Positions 53,314 through 62,330 of a DNA stretch of 64,000 bases are shown here, one piece after another; positions within the stretch are counted from its first letter, which is position 1, and every line of letters begins with the position of its first letter. The notes beneath the pieces are model-generated. The model saw only the letters and a program-made list of their open reading frames with translations. It was not told the DNA's origin and did not search any database. The DNA is from Enterococcus faecalis (lineage in GTDB: Bacteria > Bacillota > Bacilli > Lactobacillales > Enterococcaceae), in contig NZ_CP118962.1 in the NCBI RefSeq assembly GCF_029024925.1, positions 1,272,001 to 1,336,000 of the forward strand, written 5' to 3'. The position numbers and the translations under genes are program-made.

Positions 53314-54055
53314 TTGCTTCTTGAAGAATATTGATTTTTTCAATTTTAACATCAGTTTTTGGTTTATCGTTGGCACCAACTTCGACTTTGGCAATTTTAT
53401 CGACAATATCCATTCCTTTGGTTACTTGACCGAAAACAGTATGTTTTTTATCAAGAGAAGGATAGCCGCCTTTTTTGTAAGCATCAATGATTGCTTTTGG
53501 ATAATCATCATATAAAAGACCATCAGATTGATCATCTGTATTTTGGACAATAAAGAACTGACTGCCGTTAGTATTAGGTCCTGCATTCGCCATTGATAAC
53601 GCGCCACGAATGTTATATAACTGGTTTGAAAATTCATCTTCAAATGGTTTATTCCAGATGCTGTTTCCGCCAGTTCCATCACCGCTAGGATCGCCACCTT
53701 GGATCATAAAGTTATTGATGACGCGGTGGAAAGTCAAGCCATCATAATAGCCATCTTTGGCATGTTTCATAAAGTTCTCGACAGTTTTTGGAGCCTGTTT
53801 AGGAAATAGTTTGATTTCAATATTTCCCATTGAAGTAACCATTTGGACTAAGTCTTGATCTTCGGCAACTTTGTCATCTAGTTGTGGTAAATCTAGTGAA
53901 TTTAAGTCGACCGAATCCTTTGTTTTGCTTTCACTGGATTTAGCGACAGAATCACTCGTTGCGGTCGTGCCTTTATTATTGGTTGTGTTACAGCCTGCTA
54001 AAAGCAAGGTGAATGCTGCAACTGAAGCAACAGCAAGCATTTTCTTATGTTTCAT
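53306..54055 (-). CDS. Cyclophilin-type peptidyl-prolyl isomerase lipoprotein
   Basis: The 249-residue protein has a lipoprotein signal peptide ending in LLLAGC and a cyclophilin domain (about residues 60-245). Active-site marks are [40 protein letters not shown] and [18 protein letters not shown]. It helps fold or deliver secreted proteins at the outer membrane face. The internal ATG is chosen because GAGG lies just upstream and because the result begins with a normal signal peptide. The eight residues before the lipobox cysteine are hydrophobic and pheromone-like (see findings). Confidence 0.9.
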   Translation of the reverse strand: MKHKKMLAVASVAAFTLLLAGCNTTNNKGTTATSDSVAKSSESKTKDSVDLNSLDLPQLDDKVAEDQDLVQMVTSMGNIEIKLFPKQAPKTVENFMKHAKDGYYDGLTFHRVINNFMIQGGDPSGDGTGGNSIWNKPFEDEFSNQLYNIRGALSMANAGPNTNGSQFFIVQNTDDQSDGLLYDDYPKAIIDAYKKGGYPSLDKKHTVFGQVTKGMDIVDKIAKVEVGANDKPKTDVKIEKINILQEAKK

Positions 54056-54236
54056 CTGTTTTCCTCTTCCTTTCACACTGACAATTAGGTTCTTTTTTAT
54101 CATAACAAAAGAGAAGATAACAAACCAGTGGAATTTTTATAAGATTTCCTATAGGAAAGGTGTAGACCACTTTTGTTTTTTTTGTTACAATGTAAGCAGA
54201 TACATTATTATGTTTTACAATTTAGGAGGCAATCAC

Positions 54237-55328
54237 ATGGGAAAATTAGGTATTTCAATTTATCCAGAACGTTCAACATTTGAAAAGGACAAAGCATATT
54301 TGGATTTGGCTCATAAATACGGCTTTAAGCGTGTCTTTACTAGTTTATTGCAAATCAATGATGATCGGGAAAAGGTATTAGCAGAGTTTAAAAAAGTCGT
54401 AGATTACGCCAACCAATTAGGTATGGAAGTGATGGTCGATATTAATCCTGCATTGTTCGAACAATTAGGCATCTCTTATGATGATTTATCATTTTTCCAT
54501 GATATGGGCGCTTACGGTATTCGTTTAGATCTTGGTTTTACTGGGCAAGAAGAGGCGAATATGACAAGAAACCCTTATGGCATTAAAATCGAAATTAATA
54601 TGAGTTCAGGGACAAGTTATGTAGATAATATTATGGCCTACTCACCAAACACAGAAAATTTACTAGGCTCACATAATTTCTATCCACATCGTTATACAGG
54701 CTTAGGCTATGAGCATTTTGTTTATTGTTCAGAAAAATTTAGAAAATATAATTTAAATACGATGGCGTTTGTGAACTCACACGATGCTACATTTGGGCCA
54801 TGGCCGACACAAGATGGGTTATGTTCTTTGGAAGACCACCGCGATTTAGAAATTGCAACGCAAGTTAAGCATTTAGTTTTAACAGGATTAATCGATGATA
54901 TTTCTGTCGGAAATGCTTATGCCTCAGAAGCAGAATTAGCAGCAATGGCAGAAGCCTTTCATGCACCGTATCCTTCGATCAAAGTGGATACAGAACCAGA
55001 AATCACAGAAGATGAAAGAATTGCATTGTTCGATAACTTACACAGTTATCGTGGAGATCGTTCTGATTACGTTTTGCGTTCAACAATGACACGTGTTTAC
55101 TATAAAGATCGTCCTTTCCCAGCTCATACAACGAGAGATATTGTTCGAGGCGATGTCTTGATTGACAACGTTGGCTATGGACAATACAAAGGGGAAACAC
55201 AAATTGCTTTAAAAGAAATGAAAAATGATGGCCGTGTAAATGTGGTTGGTCGTATTTCTGATGACGAACGTTTCTTATTAGAATTTTTGAAACCATGGTC
55301 AAGTTTTAAACTTATTGAAAATAAATAA
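54237..55328 (+). CDS. mupG: MupG-type 6-phospho-N-acetylmuramidase
   Basis: The 363-residue protein is the DUF871 TIM-barrel family; the Staphylococcus aureus member MupG cuts MurNAc-6-phosphate-GlcNAc, a product of peptidoglycan recycling. The N terminus MGKLGISIYPERSTFEKDKAYLDLAHKYGFKRVFTSLLQ and the segment RNPYGIKIEINMSSGT match. ATG at 54237 follows AGGAGG, and the longer upstream frame is unsupported. The usual murQ and MurNAc-PTS genes are not adjacent. It is divergent from the cyclophilin gene. Confidence 0.87.
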   Translation: MGKLGISIYPERSTFEKDKAYLDLAHKYGFKRVFTSLLQINDDREKVLAEFKKVVDYANQLGMEVMVDINPALFEQLGISYDDLSFFHDMGAYGIRLDLGFTGQEEANMTRNPYGIKIEINMSSGTSYVDNIMAYSPNTENLLGSHNFYPHRYTGLGYEHFVYCSEKFRKYNLNTMAFVNSHDATFGPWPTQDGLCSLEDHRDLEIATQVKHLVLTGLIDDISVGNAYASEAELAAMAEAFHAPYPSIKVDTEPEITEDERIALFDNLHSYRGDRSDYVLRSTMTRVYYKDRPFPAHTTRDIVRGDVLIDNVGYGQYKGETQIALKEMKNDGRVNVVGRISDDERFLLEFLKPWSSFKLIENK

Positions 55329-55354
55329 TTTTTAGTTTCCTATAAATAGATAAG

Positions 55355-55400
55355 TGGAGCATAGCGCAAGAGGTAATATTTTTGTGCTATGCTTTTTTTG
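55355..55400 (+). terminator. Terminator after mupG
   Basis: AGCATAGCGCA and TGTGCTATGCT pair around a loop of about 14 bases, followed by T7. Confidence 0.85.
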
Positions 55401-55522
55401 TCGCAACAAAATTGTCTCATTGTAGTGGTAAAGAAAGATGGCTGAATCTTTGAATGGTAGTTGTCAAAAAAAGGGCGACAACTTATAATGAATCATACAG
55501 TTTAAATAAAAGGAGTACGTAG

Positions 55523-56452
55523 ATGAATCGATGGTTAAAAATTTTGATTGCGCTTATTGTAGTAATTGCAATTGGTTTAATTGCGGCAGGCTTATATTTT
55601 TATAATTATGCAGTAGTTCCAGGAAAGAAAGACTTTATAAATGAGAATACCCCAGGGTCAAAAGTGGTCCAGACACCTGAAGGCGCGTGGTTTAAAGATG
55701 ACAAAAATCGACAAGAATGGTCAATTACTTCGGAAGATGGGCTACGTCTAAAGGCCATTTATTTACCAGCCGACAAGAAAAGTAATCGTACCGTTATTAT
55801 GGCGCATGGTTATATGGGTTCGGCAGAAACGATGTCTGTCTTTGCGAAAATGTATCATGATTGGGGCTACAATGTGTTAGCGCCAGATGCGCGTGGTCAC
55901 GGAAAAAGTCAAGGAGATTATATTGGGTTCGGCTGGCCCGATCGTAAAGATTATGTCCAATGGATTGAGAAAGTTTTAACCGAAAATGGTCAGCAAGAAC
56001 AAATCACTTTATACGGTGTCAGTATGGGTGCTGCTACAGTCATGATGACGAGCGGGGAAAAATTACCAGATAACGTGAAAGCCATTGTGGAAGATTGTGG
56101 CTATTCTACAGTCAATCAGGAGTTGCAATATCAATTGAAAGAGCTTTTCAATTTACCAAGTTTCCCATTAGTTAATGTTACTAGCGGGATTACGAAACTT
56201 AGAGCTGGCTATTTCTTTGGGGAAGCAAGCGCTGTTAAACAATTACAAAAGAATCATTTACCAATGCTCTTTATTCATGGTGAAAATGATACGTTTGTGC
56301 CGTTTAGTATGCTAGACGAAGTTTATAATGCAACCCAAGGACCTAAAGAGAAATATGTCGTTCCTGGAGCAGAGCATGCGAAAGCTTATAATAAAAACCC
56401 AGAAAAATATAAGGAAACAGTAGCTGCTTTTCTAGATAAATATATAAAATAA
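55523..56452 (+). CDS. Membrane-anchored alpha/beta hydrolase (paralogue of 20560)
   Basis: The 309-residue protein has an N-terminal membrane helix (about residues 5-29) followed by an alpha/beta hydrolase domain. The elbow is GVSMGAAT, the acid is in GENDTFVPF and the histidine in GAEHAKAY, so the triad is complete. DARGHGKSQGDYIGFGWPDRKDY repeats the block seen in the gene at 20560. A GAGGAGTACG-like site precedes the ATG. The substrate is unknown. The two genes probably arose by duplication and dispersal. Confidence 0.86.
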   Translation: MNRWLKILIALIVVIAIGLIAAGLYFYNYAVVPGKKDFINENTPGSKVVQTPEGAWFKDDKNRQEWSITSEDGLRLKAIYLPADKKSNRTVIMAHGYMGSAETMSVFAKMYHDWGYNVLAPDARGHGKSQGDYIGFGWPDRKDYVQWIEKVLTENGQQEQITLYGVSMGAATVMMTSGEKLPDNVKAIVEDCGYSTVNQELQYQLKELFNLPSFPLVNVTSGITKLRAGYFFGEASAVKQLQKNHLPMLFIHGENDTFVPFSMLDEVYNATQGPKEKYVVPGAEHAKAYNKNPEKYKETVAAFLDKYIK

Positions 56453-56481
56453 CAAATTTATTCTTTACTAATAGTAGCAAA

Positions 56482-56532
56482 AACAAAAGACTTGTTCTTA
56501 AGTTAACGACTTAGTGAACAAGTCTTTTGTTG
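56482..56532. terminator. Terminator after the alpha/beta hydrolase gene
   Basis: ACAAAAGACTTGTTC and GAACAAGTCTTTTGT pair perfectly around an 18-base loop. Confidence 0.88.
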
Positions 56533-56620
56533 TCAGTTGATTTTTTTTAATAAGTTGGAATTTACCCATGCAATCTAGGGCATAATCTGATAGGATAGTA
56601 CTAGAAATGAGGGAAGGATA

Positions 56621-57511
56621 ATGGAAGAACAATTAGTCGATTATTTACACTATTTACAAATAGAGCGGGGCTTATCAAATAACACACGACGGAGTTACGA
56701 ACGAGATTTAAAAAAATACGTAGCCTTTTTACAAGAACAAGGCCTGCATTCTTGGGACGAAGTTGACCGTTACATGATTACAGAATTTTTGCAATCCCTT
56801 CACGAAGAACAGCAAGCTTCAGCAAGTGTGATTCGGATGATTTCTAGTTTGAGAGGATTTCATCAATTTTTACGTCAAGAACGCTTAAGCGAACATAATC
56901 CGATGCAACATATTGACTCCCCCAAGAAAGTTCAAAAATTGCCAAGTACATTATCTGTTGACGAAGTGACTCGATTAATTGAAACGCCTGATACAAGTAA
57001 ACCACTAGGTATGCGGAATCGTGCTATTTTAGAAGTGATGTATGCAACGGGCCTGCGAGTTAGTGAGCTAATTGAAATAAAATTAGGGGATCTGCATTTA
57101 TCCATTGGTTTATTGCAAACAATCGGAAAAGGGGACAAAGAACGAATTATTCCTTTAGGCGATTATGCGATTCAATGGATTGAGCGCTATATGAACGAAG
57201 CCAGACCTCAATTGATTAAAAATCATCCGAATGAAACACACCTGTTCGTTAACCATCATGGCGAACCGTTATCTAGACAGGGCATTTGGAAAAATTTAAA
57301 ACAGATTGTTCGAGAAGCCCAGATAGAGAAAAATATTACCCCGCATACATTACGGCATAGCTTTGCGACACATTTGTTGGAAAATGGCGCAGACCTTAGA
57401 ATCGTGCAAGAATTATTAGGACATGCAGATATCTCCACGACACAAATTTATACACATATTACCAAACAACGAATGGCAGATGTTTATAAGGAACATTTTC
57501 CTCGGGCTTAA
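56621..57511 (+). CDS. xerD: Tyrosine recombinase XerD
   Basis: The 296-residue protein resolves chromosome dimers at the dif site. The N-terminal SAM-like domain starts with VDYLHYLQIERGLSNNTRRSYERDLKKY. The catalytic domain has the conserved Arg in ATGLRVSEL, His-x-x-Arg in HTLRHSFATHLL, the later His in LLGHADISTTQIYTHI and its Tyr nucleophile. Together with scpA, scpB and rluB it forms a conserved chromosome-maintenance cluster. GAGGGAAGG precedes the ATG. Confidence 0.95.
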   Translation: MEEQLVDYLHYLQIERGLSNNTRRSYERDLKKYVAFLQEQGLHSWDEVDRYMITEFLQSLHEEQQASASVIRMISSLRGFHQFLRQERLSEHNPMQHIDSPKKVQKLPSTLSVDEVTRLIETPDTSKPLGMRNRAILEVMYATGLRVSELIEIKLGDLHLSIGLLQTIGKGDKERIIPLGDYAIQWIERYMNEARPQLIKNHPNETHLFVNHHGEPLSRQGIWKNLKQIVREAQIEKNITPHTLRHSFATHLLENGADLRIVQELLGHADISTTQIYTHITKQRMADVYKEHFPRA

Positions 57512-57584
57512 TTTGCGAGAATGCCCACAAACGAATAAATTTATGGTAAACTAGGAAGTCGAGAAAAGAAAGTAGGTGTCGTTT

Positions 57585-58370
57585 TTGCAAGAAATTAATT
57601 TAAAACTAGATGTCTTTGAAGGACCACTGGATCTTCTACTACATTTAATTCAAAAATTAGAAATCGATATCTATGACATTCCCATTACAGCAGTAACTGA
57701 ACAATACATGTCTTATATTCATGCGATGCAAACCTTAGAGTTAGAAGTCGCTGGAGAATATCTAGTCATGGCTGCCACCTTAATGGCTATTAAAAGTCAG
57801 ATGTTGCTTCCAAAACAAGAGCTTGAAATCATTGATGATGAAGATTTTTTTGAAGAGGAAGACCCACGGGAAGCTTTAGTAGCTCAGTTATTGGAGTATC
57901 GGAAATTTAAATATGCAGCGACTGTTTTACATGAAAAAGAAGAAGAACGTAAACTCTATTATACAAAAGAACCAATGGATATGGATGATTATAAAGAGGA
58001 AGATACAACACTACCGCCTAATCAAATCAATACAATTGATTTATTTCTAGCCTTTCACGCCATGTTAGAAAAGAAAAAAAATCGCCAGCCTGTTGAAACA
58101 ACTGTTGCTAGTGACGATGTTTCCATCGAAGAAAAAATCACCGCTATTTCAGAGCGTATGCGTCAAGTACAGAAAGGGAAGGCAGTGTCGTTTGATTCTT
58201 TCTTCGATTCTTATTCCAAACAAGAAATTGTGACAACGTTCATGGCTCTTTTAGAATTAATGAAAACAGGCGTGATTTATGCTGAACAAGAAAATAATTA
58301 TAGTGAAATTTTGTTATTTAATACAGAAACCCAGCAGGAAGATACAACAGAGGTGGAGGAAACACAGTGA
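57585..58370 (+). CDS. scpA: Segregation and condensation protein A
   Basis: The 261-residue kleisin links the SMC heads and works with ScpB in chromosome condensation. The opening LKLDVFEGPLDLLLHLIQKLEIDIYDIPI is the conserved N terminus, and the C-terminal winged helix has VSFDSFFDSYSKQEIVTTFMALLELMKTGVI. The start is best read as the TTG at 57585, which has AGGTG six bases upstream and gives the expected QEINLKLDVF N terminus; a GTG nine bases earlier is less well placed. The stop overlaps scpB by four bases. Confidence 0.93.
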   Translation: MQEINLKLDVFEGPLDLLLHLIQKLEIDIYDIPITAVTEQYMSYIHAMQTLELEVAGEYLVMAATLMAIKSQMLLPKQELEIIDDEDFFEEEDPREALVAQLLEYRKFKYAATVLHEKEEERKLYYTKEPMDMDDYKEEDTTLPPNQINTIDLFLAFHAMLEKKKNRQPVETTVASDDVSIEEKITAISERMRQVQKGKAVSFDSFFDSYSKQEIVTTFMALLELMKTGVIYAEQENNYSEILLFNTETQQEDTTEVEETQ

Positions 58371-58972
58371 CATTAGTTAGTCAAATTGAAGCAATTTTAT
58401 TTGTGGTTGGCGAAGAAGGAATTGGCTTGGAAGAGCTGGCGTACTTATTAGAGAAGTCAACAGCAAAAACCTATGAAGAATTAACGAAATTGAAAGAACA
58501 TTATGCTTCTGACAATAAATCGGCGTTGAATATTTTAGAAGTCGGCAATCATTTTGTCTTAACAACGAAGAAAAAATATGCCTCATTACTAAAAAAATAT
58601 GCGCAATCGCCTATGTCGAACGCCTTATCACAAGCGGCGCTAGAAACATTATCCATTATTGCTTATAAGCAACCAATTTCGCGTATTGAAATTGATGAAA
58701 TTCGTGGCGTACAGACTTCTGGCTCTATCCAAAAGTTAGTTGCCCGTCAGTTGATAGAAGAAAAAGGCCGCGTAGATGGTCCTGGCAGAGCAATTTTATA
58801 TGGCACAACGAAGTATTTTATGGATTACTTTGGGTTGAAAAGTTTAGATGAATTACCAGATATCCAACAAATGGAAGATGAATTAGAAGAAGAACTACCA
58901 ATGGATCTATTTTTTGATCGTTATCAAGAAACGAACCCAATGTCTGAAACAACAGAAGGCGAGGAAGCTTAA
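58367..58972 (+). CDS. scpB: Segregation and condensation protein B
   Basis: The 201-residue protein has tandem winged helices (LVSQIEAILFVVGEEGIGLEELAYLLEKS and LSIIAYKQPISRIEIDEIRGVQTSGSIQKLVARQLIEEKGRVDGPGRAILYGTTKYFMDYFGL). It binds ScpA to complete the SMC complex. It begins with GTG inside the scpA stop (GTGA), which couples the two. A GGTGGAGG site lies upstream. Confidence 0.95.
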   Translation: MTLVSQIEAILFVVGEEGIGLEELAYLLEKSTAKTYEELTKLKEHYASDNKSALNILEVGNHFVLTTKKKYASLLKKYAQSPMSNALSQAALETLSIIAYKQPISRIEIDEIRGVQTSGSIQKLVARQLIEEKGRVDGPGRAILYGTTKYFMDYFGLKSLDELPDIQQMEDELEEELPMDLFFDRYQETNPMSETTEGEEA

Positions 58973-58975
58973 ACA

Positions 58976-59692
58976 ATGGAAAGATTACAAAAAGCAATTG
59001 CTCATGCTGGGGTGACTTCGCGTCGCAAAGCAGAGGAATTAATTGTCAAAGGTCGCGTAAAAGTCAACGGCCAAGTGGTCAAAGAATTAGGAACACAAGT
59101 AAGTAAACAAGATACCGTTGAAGTTGATGGTGTACCAATTTATCAAGAAGAATATGGTTATTATTTATTCTATAAACCAAGAGGGGTTATTTCTGCGGTG
59201 TCTGACGATAAAGGCCGTAAAGTAGTAACGGATTATTTTACAGATGTTACTGAGCGAATTTATCCAGTCGGTCGTCTGGATTATGATACTTCTGGGTTGT
59301 TACTTTTAACGAATGATGGAAGTTTTTCACAAAAATTAACCCATCCTAAACATGAAGTAGATAAAGTCTACGTAGCAAAAATTAAAGGTGTACCAACTAA
59401 ACGGGATCTATTGCCATTAGCCAAAGGCATTCGCATTGATGGCAAACGCACAGCACCAGCCAATTTTCAAATTCTTTCAGCGGATATTAAAACAGGTAGC
59501 AGTGTCGTGGAATTAACGATTCATGAAGGACGTAATCATCAAGTGAAGAAAATGTTTCAAGCTGTTGGTTTCCCTGTTCAAAAATTAAAACGTGAACGTT
59601 ACGGTGAGTTGACCTTACAAGGTTTGCGACCAGGGCAATATCGTGATTTAACTAAAAAAGAAATCAGTCAATTATTAAATCAAGCTAAATAA
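58976..59692 (+). CDS. rluB: 23S rRNA pseudouridine synthase RluB type
   Basis: The 238-residue protein has an S4 RNA-binding domain (residues 1-60, MERLQKAIAHAGVTSRRKAEELIVKGRVKVNG) and a RsuA/RluB catalytic domain with GRLDYDTSGLLLLTNDG, whose aspartate forms pseudouridine, and HEGRNHQVKKMFQAVGFPV. It modifies 23S rRNA near the peptidyl-transferase centre in known RluB proteins. It follows scpB by three bases, the common Firmicutes order. Confidence 0.93.
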   Translation: MERLQKAIAHAGVTSRRKAEELIVKGRVKVNGQVVKELGTQVSKQDTVEVDGVPIYQEEYGYYLFYKPRGVISAVSDDKGRKVVTDYFTDVTERIYPVGRLDYDTSGLLLLTNDGSFSQKLTHPKHEVDKVYVAKIKGVPTKRDLLPLAKGIRIDGKRTAPANFQILSADIKTGSSVVELTIHEGRNHQVKKMFQAVGFPVQKLKRERYGELTLQGLRPGQYRDLTKKEISQLLNQAK

Positions 59693-59702
59693 GATAAAAT
59701 GA

Positions 59703-59744
59703 CTCGATCTCTTCGCGCTTATGGCGAAGGGATTGTTTTTTTTG
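59703..59744 (+). terminator. Terminator after rluB
   Basis: GATCTCTTCGC and GCGAAGGGATT pair with G-U tolerance around a seven-base loop, followed by T8. Confidence 0.8.
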
Positions 59745-59847
59745 AGAAATGAAACAATCAATGAAATTTAATAAAAAAGCTTAGTTAGTTGCATTCATTG
59801 TTCAAATCGGTTACACTAAGTAAGTAAAAAAATATAATACAAGGTTC

Positions 59848-59962
59848 GTCTTCAGGGGCAGGGTGTAATTCCCGACCGGTGGTTATAGTCCACGACTCGT
59901 TTTTAACGATTGAATTGGTGTAATTCCAATACCGACAGTATAGTCTGGATAAAGAAGATAGG
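59848..59962 (+). promoter_or_regulatory. FMN riboswitch (RFN element)
   Basis: The sequence holds the classic RFN blocks in order: TTCAGGGGCAGGGTG, ATTCCCGACCGGTGGT, AGTCCACGA, a variable arm, and GGTGTAATTCCAATACCGACAGT followed by AGTCTGGATAAAGAAGA. It senses flavin mononucleotide, and a terminator (59984-60036) between it and ribU shows that it controls transcription. High FMN would switch riboflavin uptake off. Confidence 0.97.
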
Positions 59963-59983
59963 GCTTATTTGAGACGCTTTTTC

Positions 59984-60036
59984 ATCAGATAATCCTACTC
60001 TATTTTTCCCTGCAGAAAAATAGGGTTTTTTTGTAT
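59984..60036 (+). terminator. Riboswitch-controlled terminator upstream of ribU
   Basis: A stem built from CTATTTTT and AAAAATAG, extended by CC/GG pairs, encloses the loop CCCTGCAG and is followed by T7. It lies after the FMN aptamer. Confidence 0.85.
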
Positions 60037-60094
60037 GACAAAGAAGCGAATCAAAAAGTTCGTTGAAGATGGGTCCTTAATTGGAGGATTTCAG

Positions 60095-60700
60095 ATGAAC
60101 AACAAGGTACAAAAAATGGTCAGCATTGCAATGTTGGCTGCAATCGGTACAGTATTACAATTTGTGGCATTTCCGATTATGCCGGCGTTTAGTTTTTTGA
60201 AAATCGATTTTAGTGATATTCCGATTCTACTCGGAATGTTCTTGTACGGACCGTTAGCAGGAGTAATTACTGCTTTTGTTCGTTCGTTGCTACACCTGTT
60301 CTTAACCGGACTAGCACCGCAAAATATGGTGGGAGATTTCGCTAGCTTTTTAGCAAGTAGTATCTTCACCTTGCCAATTTTTTATTTCTTTGGTAAAAAG
60401 AAAAATATCCGTACAAATCGGATATTGGGCTTAGTAAGTGGGATCTTAGCCTTGACAATTTTCATGAGTATTGCGAATTATTTTGTCATTACACCCATTT
60501 ACTTACAATTATATGGTGTGACCACACAACAATTTTTAGGAACATCTTTAGCAAGCTATGTGGCGATTGGTATTGTGCCATTCAACCTTATTAAAGGCCT
60601 CTTAGTCAGTGGTGTTTTTCTAGTACTACATGCGAAGTTATTGCCATGGCTATCAAAAAAGCAACATACTATTCAGAAAAAAACACCGTTAACAAAATAA
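60095..60700 (+). CDS. ribU: Riboflavin ECF-transporter substrate-binding component RibU
   Basis: The 201-residue membrane protein has about six hydrophobic segments and the RibU-type stretch FPIMPAFSFLKIDFSDIPILLGMFLYGPLAG. It captures riboflavin and passes it to a shared ECF energising module coded elsewhere. The FMN riboswitch upstream confirms the substrate. ATG at 60095 follows GGAGGATTTC; an earlier ATG at 60035 lies in the terminator and has no ribosome site. Confidence 0.95.
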   Translation: MNNKVQKMVSIAMLAAIGTVLQFVAFPIMPAFSFLKIDFSDIPILLGMFLYGPLAGVITAFVRSLLHLFLTGLAPQNMVGDFASFLASSIFTLPIFYFFGKKKNIRTNRILGLVSGILALTIFMSIANYFVITPIYLQLYGVTTQQFLGTSLASYVAIGIVPFNLIKGLLVSGVFLVLHAKLLPWLSKKQHTIQKKTPLTK

Positions 60701-60705
60701 ATGAT

Positions 60706-60747
60706 AAAAAACCTGCTGTTGAACAATGTTTGACAGTGGGTTTTTAA
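60706..60747 (+). terminator. Terminator after ribU
   Basis: AAAACCTGCTGT pairs with ACAGTGGGTTTT (two G-U pairs) around a loop of about 14 bases, followed by more T. Confidence 0.65.
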
Positions 60748-60880
60748 AATTTACGCCTAAAAGAAAAGAGGTTGTCATAATCTGTCATCATTCTGTTAAA
60801 AAATACTAAACCATCTGCATTGTAATTTTAACTTTCCCTTGGTATGATAGAAATCATCAAAGAAAGAGGAGTTTTCCTGA

Positions 60881-62287
60881 GTGAAAAAGTGTAAAAATTG
60901 TCGTCACGTGAATCGTGATACGGAGTCCTTTTGTGAAGAATGCGGCGCTCCGCTAATGAATGAATCAATGCATCAAGAGGAAAACCAAGCACAACCATCA
61001 ATGAATAAAGGGAACGAATCTACTCCTCTCAGATCAAAAAGAAGCTGGATCTGGGTGTTTCTTTTTGTGTTCATCGTTCTTGGAGCGGGTAGCTATTTTC
61101 TCGGGACGCATTATTTTTCTAAGGAACAACAAATTTCTCATTTTATTGAAGCGATTGAGAATGGTGATGCCCAAGAATTAAGTAAAAAAATGAGGACGAA
61201 CGAGTCTGAATTTCAAGTGAATCCGCAAAGCATTAAGCCCTTAATCACTTATTATCAAAAAAATCCAACTGAGCTAAAAAAATTAGAAAAAGCGCTATTA
61301 AAGGATAAAAAGCTACATGGTTTAACTATTCGTGAAACAAGTCAAACAGCATTTTTCTTTCACCGTTATCAATTCATTTTAACGCCTGTTTCTGTTCAGT
61401 TAACGACGAATCAACGCGGTGTGACGCTGGCAATGAATGGTCGGGAAGTGGGAACTTCCGACTCAACCACTTATCAAAAAGAATTGGGACCCTTAGCGCC
61501 AGGACAATATACCTTTACAGCCACAGTGAAAGATAGCACCGGCGAACCTGTTATCACAGAAGAGTATCGTTTATTAGAAGAGGAAAATTATATTTCTAGT
61601 ATTCCTTTAGATTTTAAACGAATGAATTTTGTTGTGGAGAGCAATCTGCCAGACGCAGATATTTATATTAATGATCGGAAAGTTGGTACGCTAACGAATG
61701 GAAACAAAACGATTGGCCCTTTGTTCTGGTCCAAAGGGATGACGATTCAACTTAAAAAGACGATTAATGGAGAAGAAATTCAAACATCAAAAGAAACGAT
61801 TGGTGAAAATGATTTTGTCGAAGCGCTCTCCGATAATCCAACGCTACAATTGAATTTTCCGTTAGCTAGCGACTATGATGCCCGCAAAGCGCTAGAAACC
61901 TTTTATCAAGCATTTGCCAAACAAGTGAAAAGTCATACGGATAGTACAGAATTTGCTAAAAAATATCTCGTTGGTGGGGAAAATAATCCTCAATTTCCTT
62001 CTTTTATTGAAGCACTTGAACGATTACGTGAAAAGAAATCGACCGATGTTTCACCAGATTTTGAAGTGACCATTAATACGCTACAATTGGATGGTAAAGA
62101 AAATTACCATGTCAATTATTATTTAGAAGCTAAAAATTCTAAAGCAAAAGAAAATGGTCTTCGTTATGAATGGATCAATGGCCTAAATGATCAAATTCAT
62201 TTAGTCAAAGAACCGCTAAAAGAAGGACAATTACAGTTTGTTTCGATAGATGAGCAAACACTTGCTTGGCTCGAAAAAATACTCTAA
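60881..62287 (+). CDS. Zinc-ribbon membrane protein of the TcaA/YvbJ type
   Basis: The 468-residue protein has a zinc ribbon at the N terminus (Cys4, Cys7, Cys18, Cys21), one membrane helix (about residues 56-74) and a large extracellular part. The layout, the repeated beta-rich domains (with VTLAMNGREVG and VVESNLPDADIYINDRKVGT) and the NTF2-like C-terminal domain resemble Staphylococcus TcaA and Bacillus YvbJ. TcaA affects glycopeptide resistance and wall-stress responses, which is the best hint of function. It starts with GTG, nine bases after AGAGGAG. Compare the other zinc-ribbon membrane protein, MapZ. Confidence 0.8.
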   Translation: MKKCKNCRHVNRDTESFCEECGAPLMNESMHQEENQAQPSMNKGNESTPLRSKRSWIWVFLFVFIVLGAGSYFLGTHYFSKEQQISHFIEAIENGDAQELSKKMRTNESEFQVNPQSIKPLITYYQKNPTELKKLEKALLKDKKLHGLTIRETSQTAFFFHRYQFILTPVSVQLTTNQRGVTLAMNGREVGTSDSTTYQKELGPLAPGQYTFTATVKDSTGEPVITEEYRLLEEENYISSIPLDFKRMNFVVESNLPDADIYINDRKVGTLTNGNKTIGPLFWSKGMTIQLKKTINGEEIQTSKETIGENDFVEALSDNPTLQLNFPLASDYDARKALETFYQAFAKQVKSHTDSTEFAKKYLVGGENNPQFPSFIEALERLREKKSTDVSPDFEVTINTLQLDGKENYHVNYYLEAKNSKAKENGLRYEWINGLNDQIHLVKEPLKEGQLQFVSIDEQTLAWLEKIL

Positions 62288-62330
62288 GCAAAAATGAGTG
62301 CTAAATTATTTAGCACTCATTTTTGCTTAT
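62288..62330. terminator. Bidirectional terminator between the TcaA-like and ferredoxin genes
   Basis: AGCAAAAATGAGTGCTAAA and TTTAGCACTCATTTTTGCT pair perfectly around a three-base loop. The right arm codes for the end of ferredoxin. Confidence 0.92.

Noticed and set aside
53871..54236. Long N-terminal extension of mupG reading through the cyclophilin gene
   Set aside because: It is antisense to a well-supported lipoprotein gene, and the strong AGGAGG before ATG 54237 sets the start.
60035..60094. Upstream ATG of ribU at 60035 giving 20 extra residues
   Set aside because: It lies at the edge of the riboswitch terminator with no ribosome site; GGAGG precedes ATG 60095.
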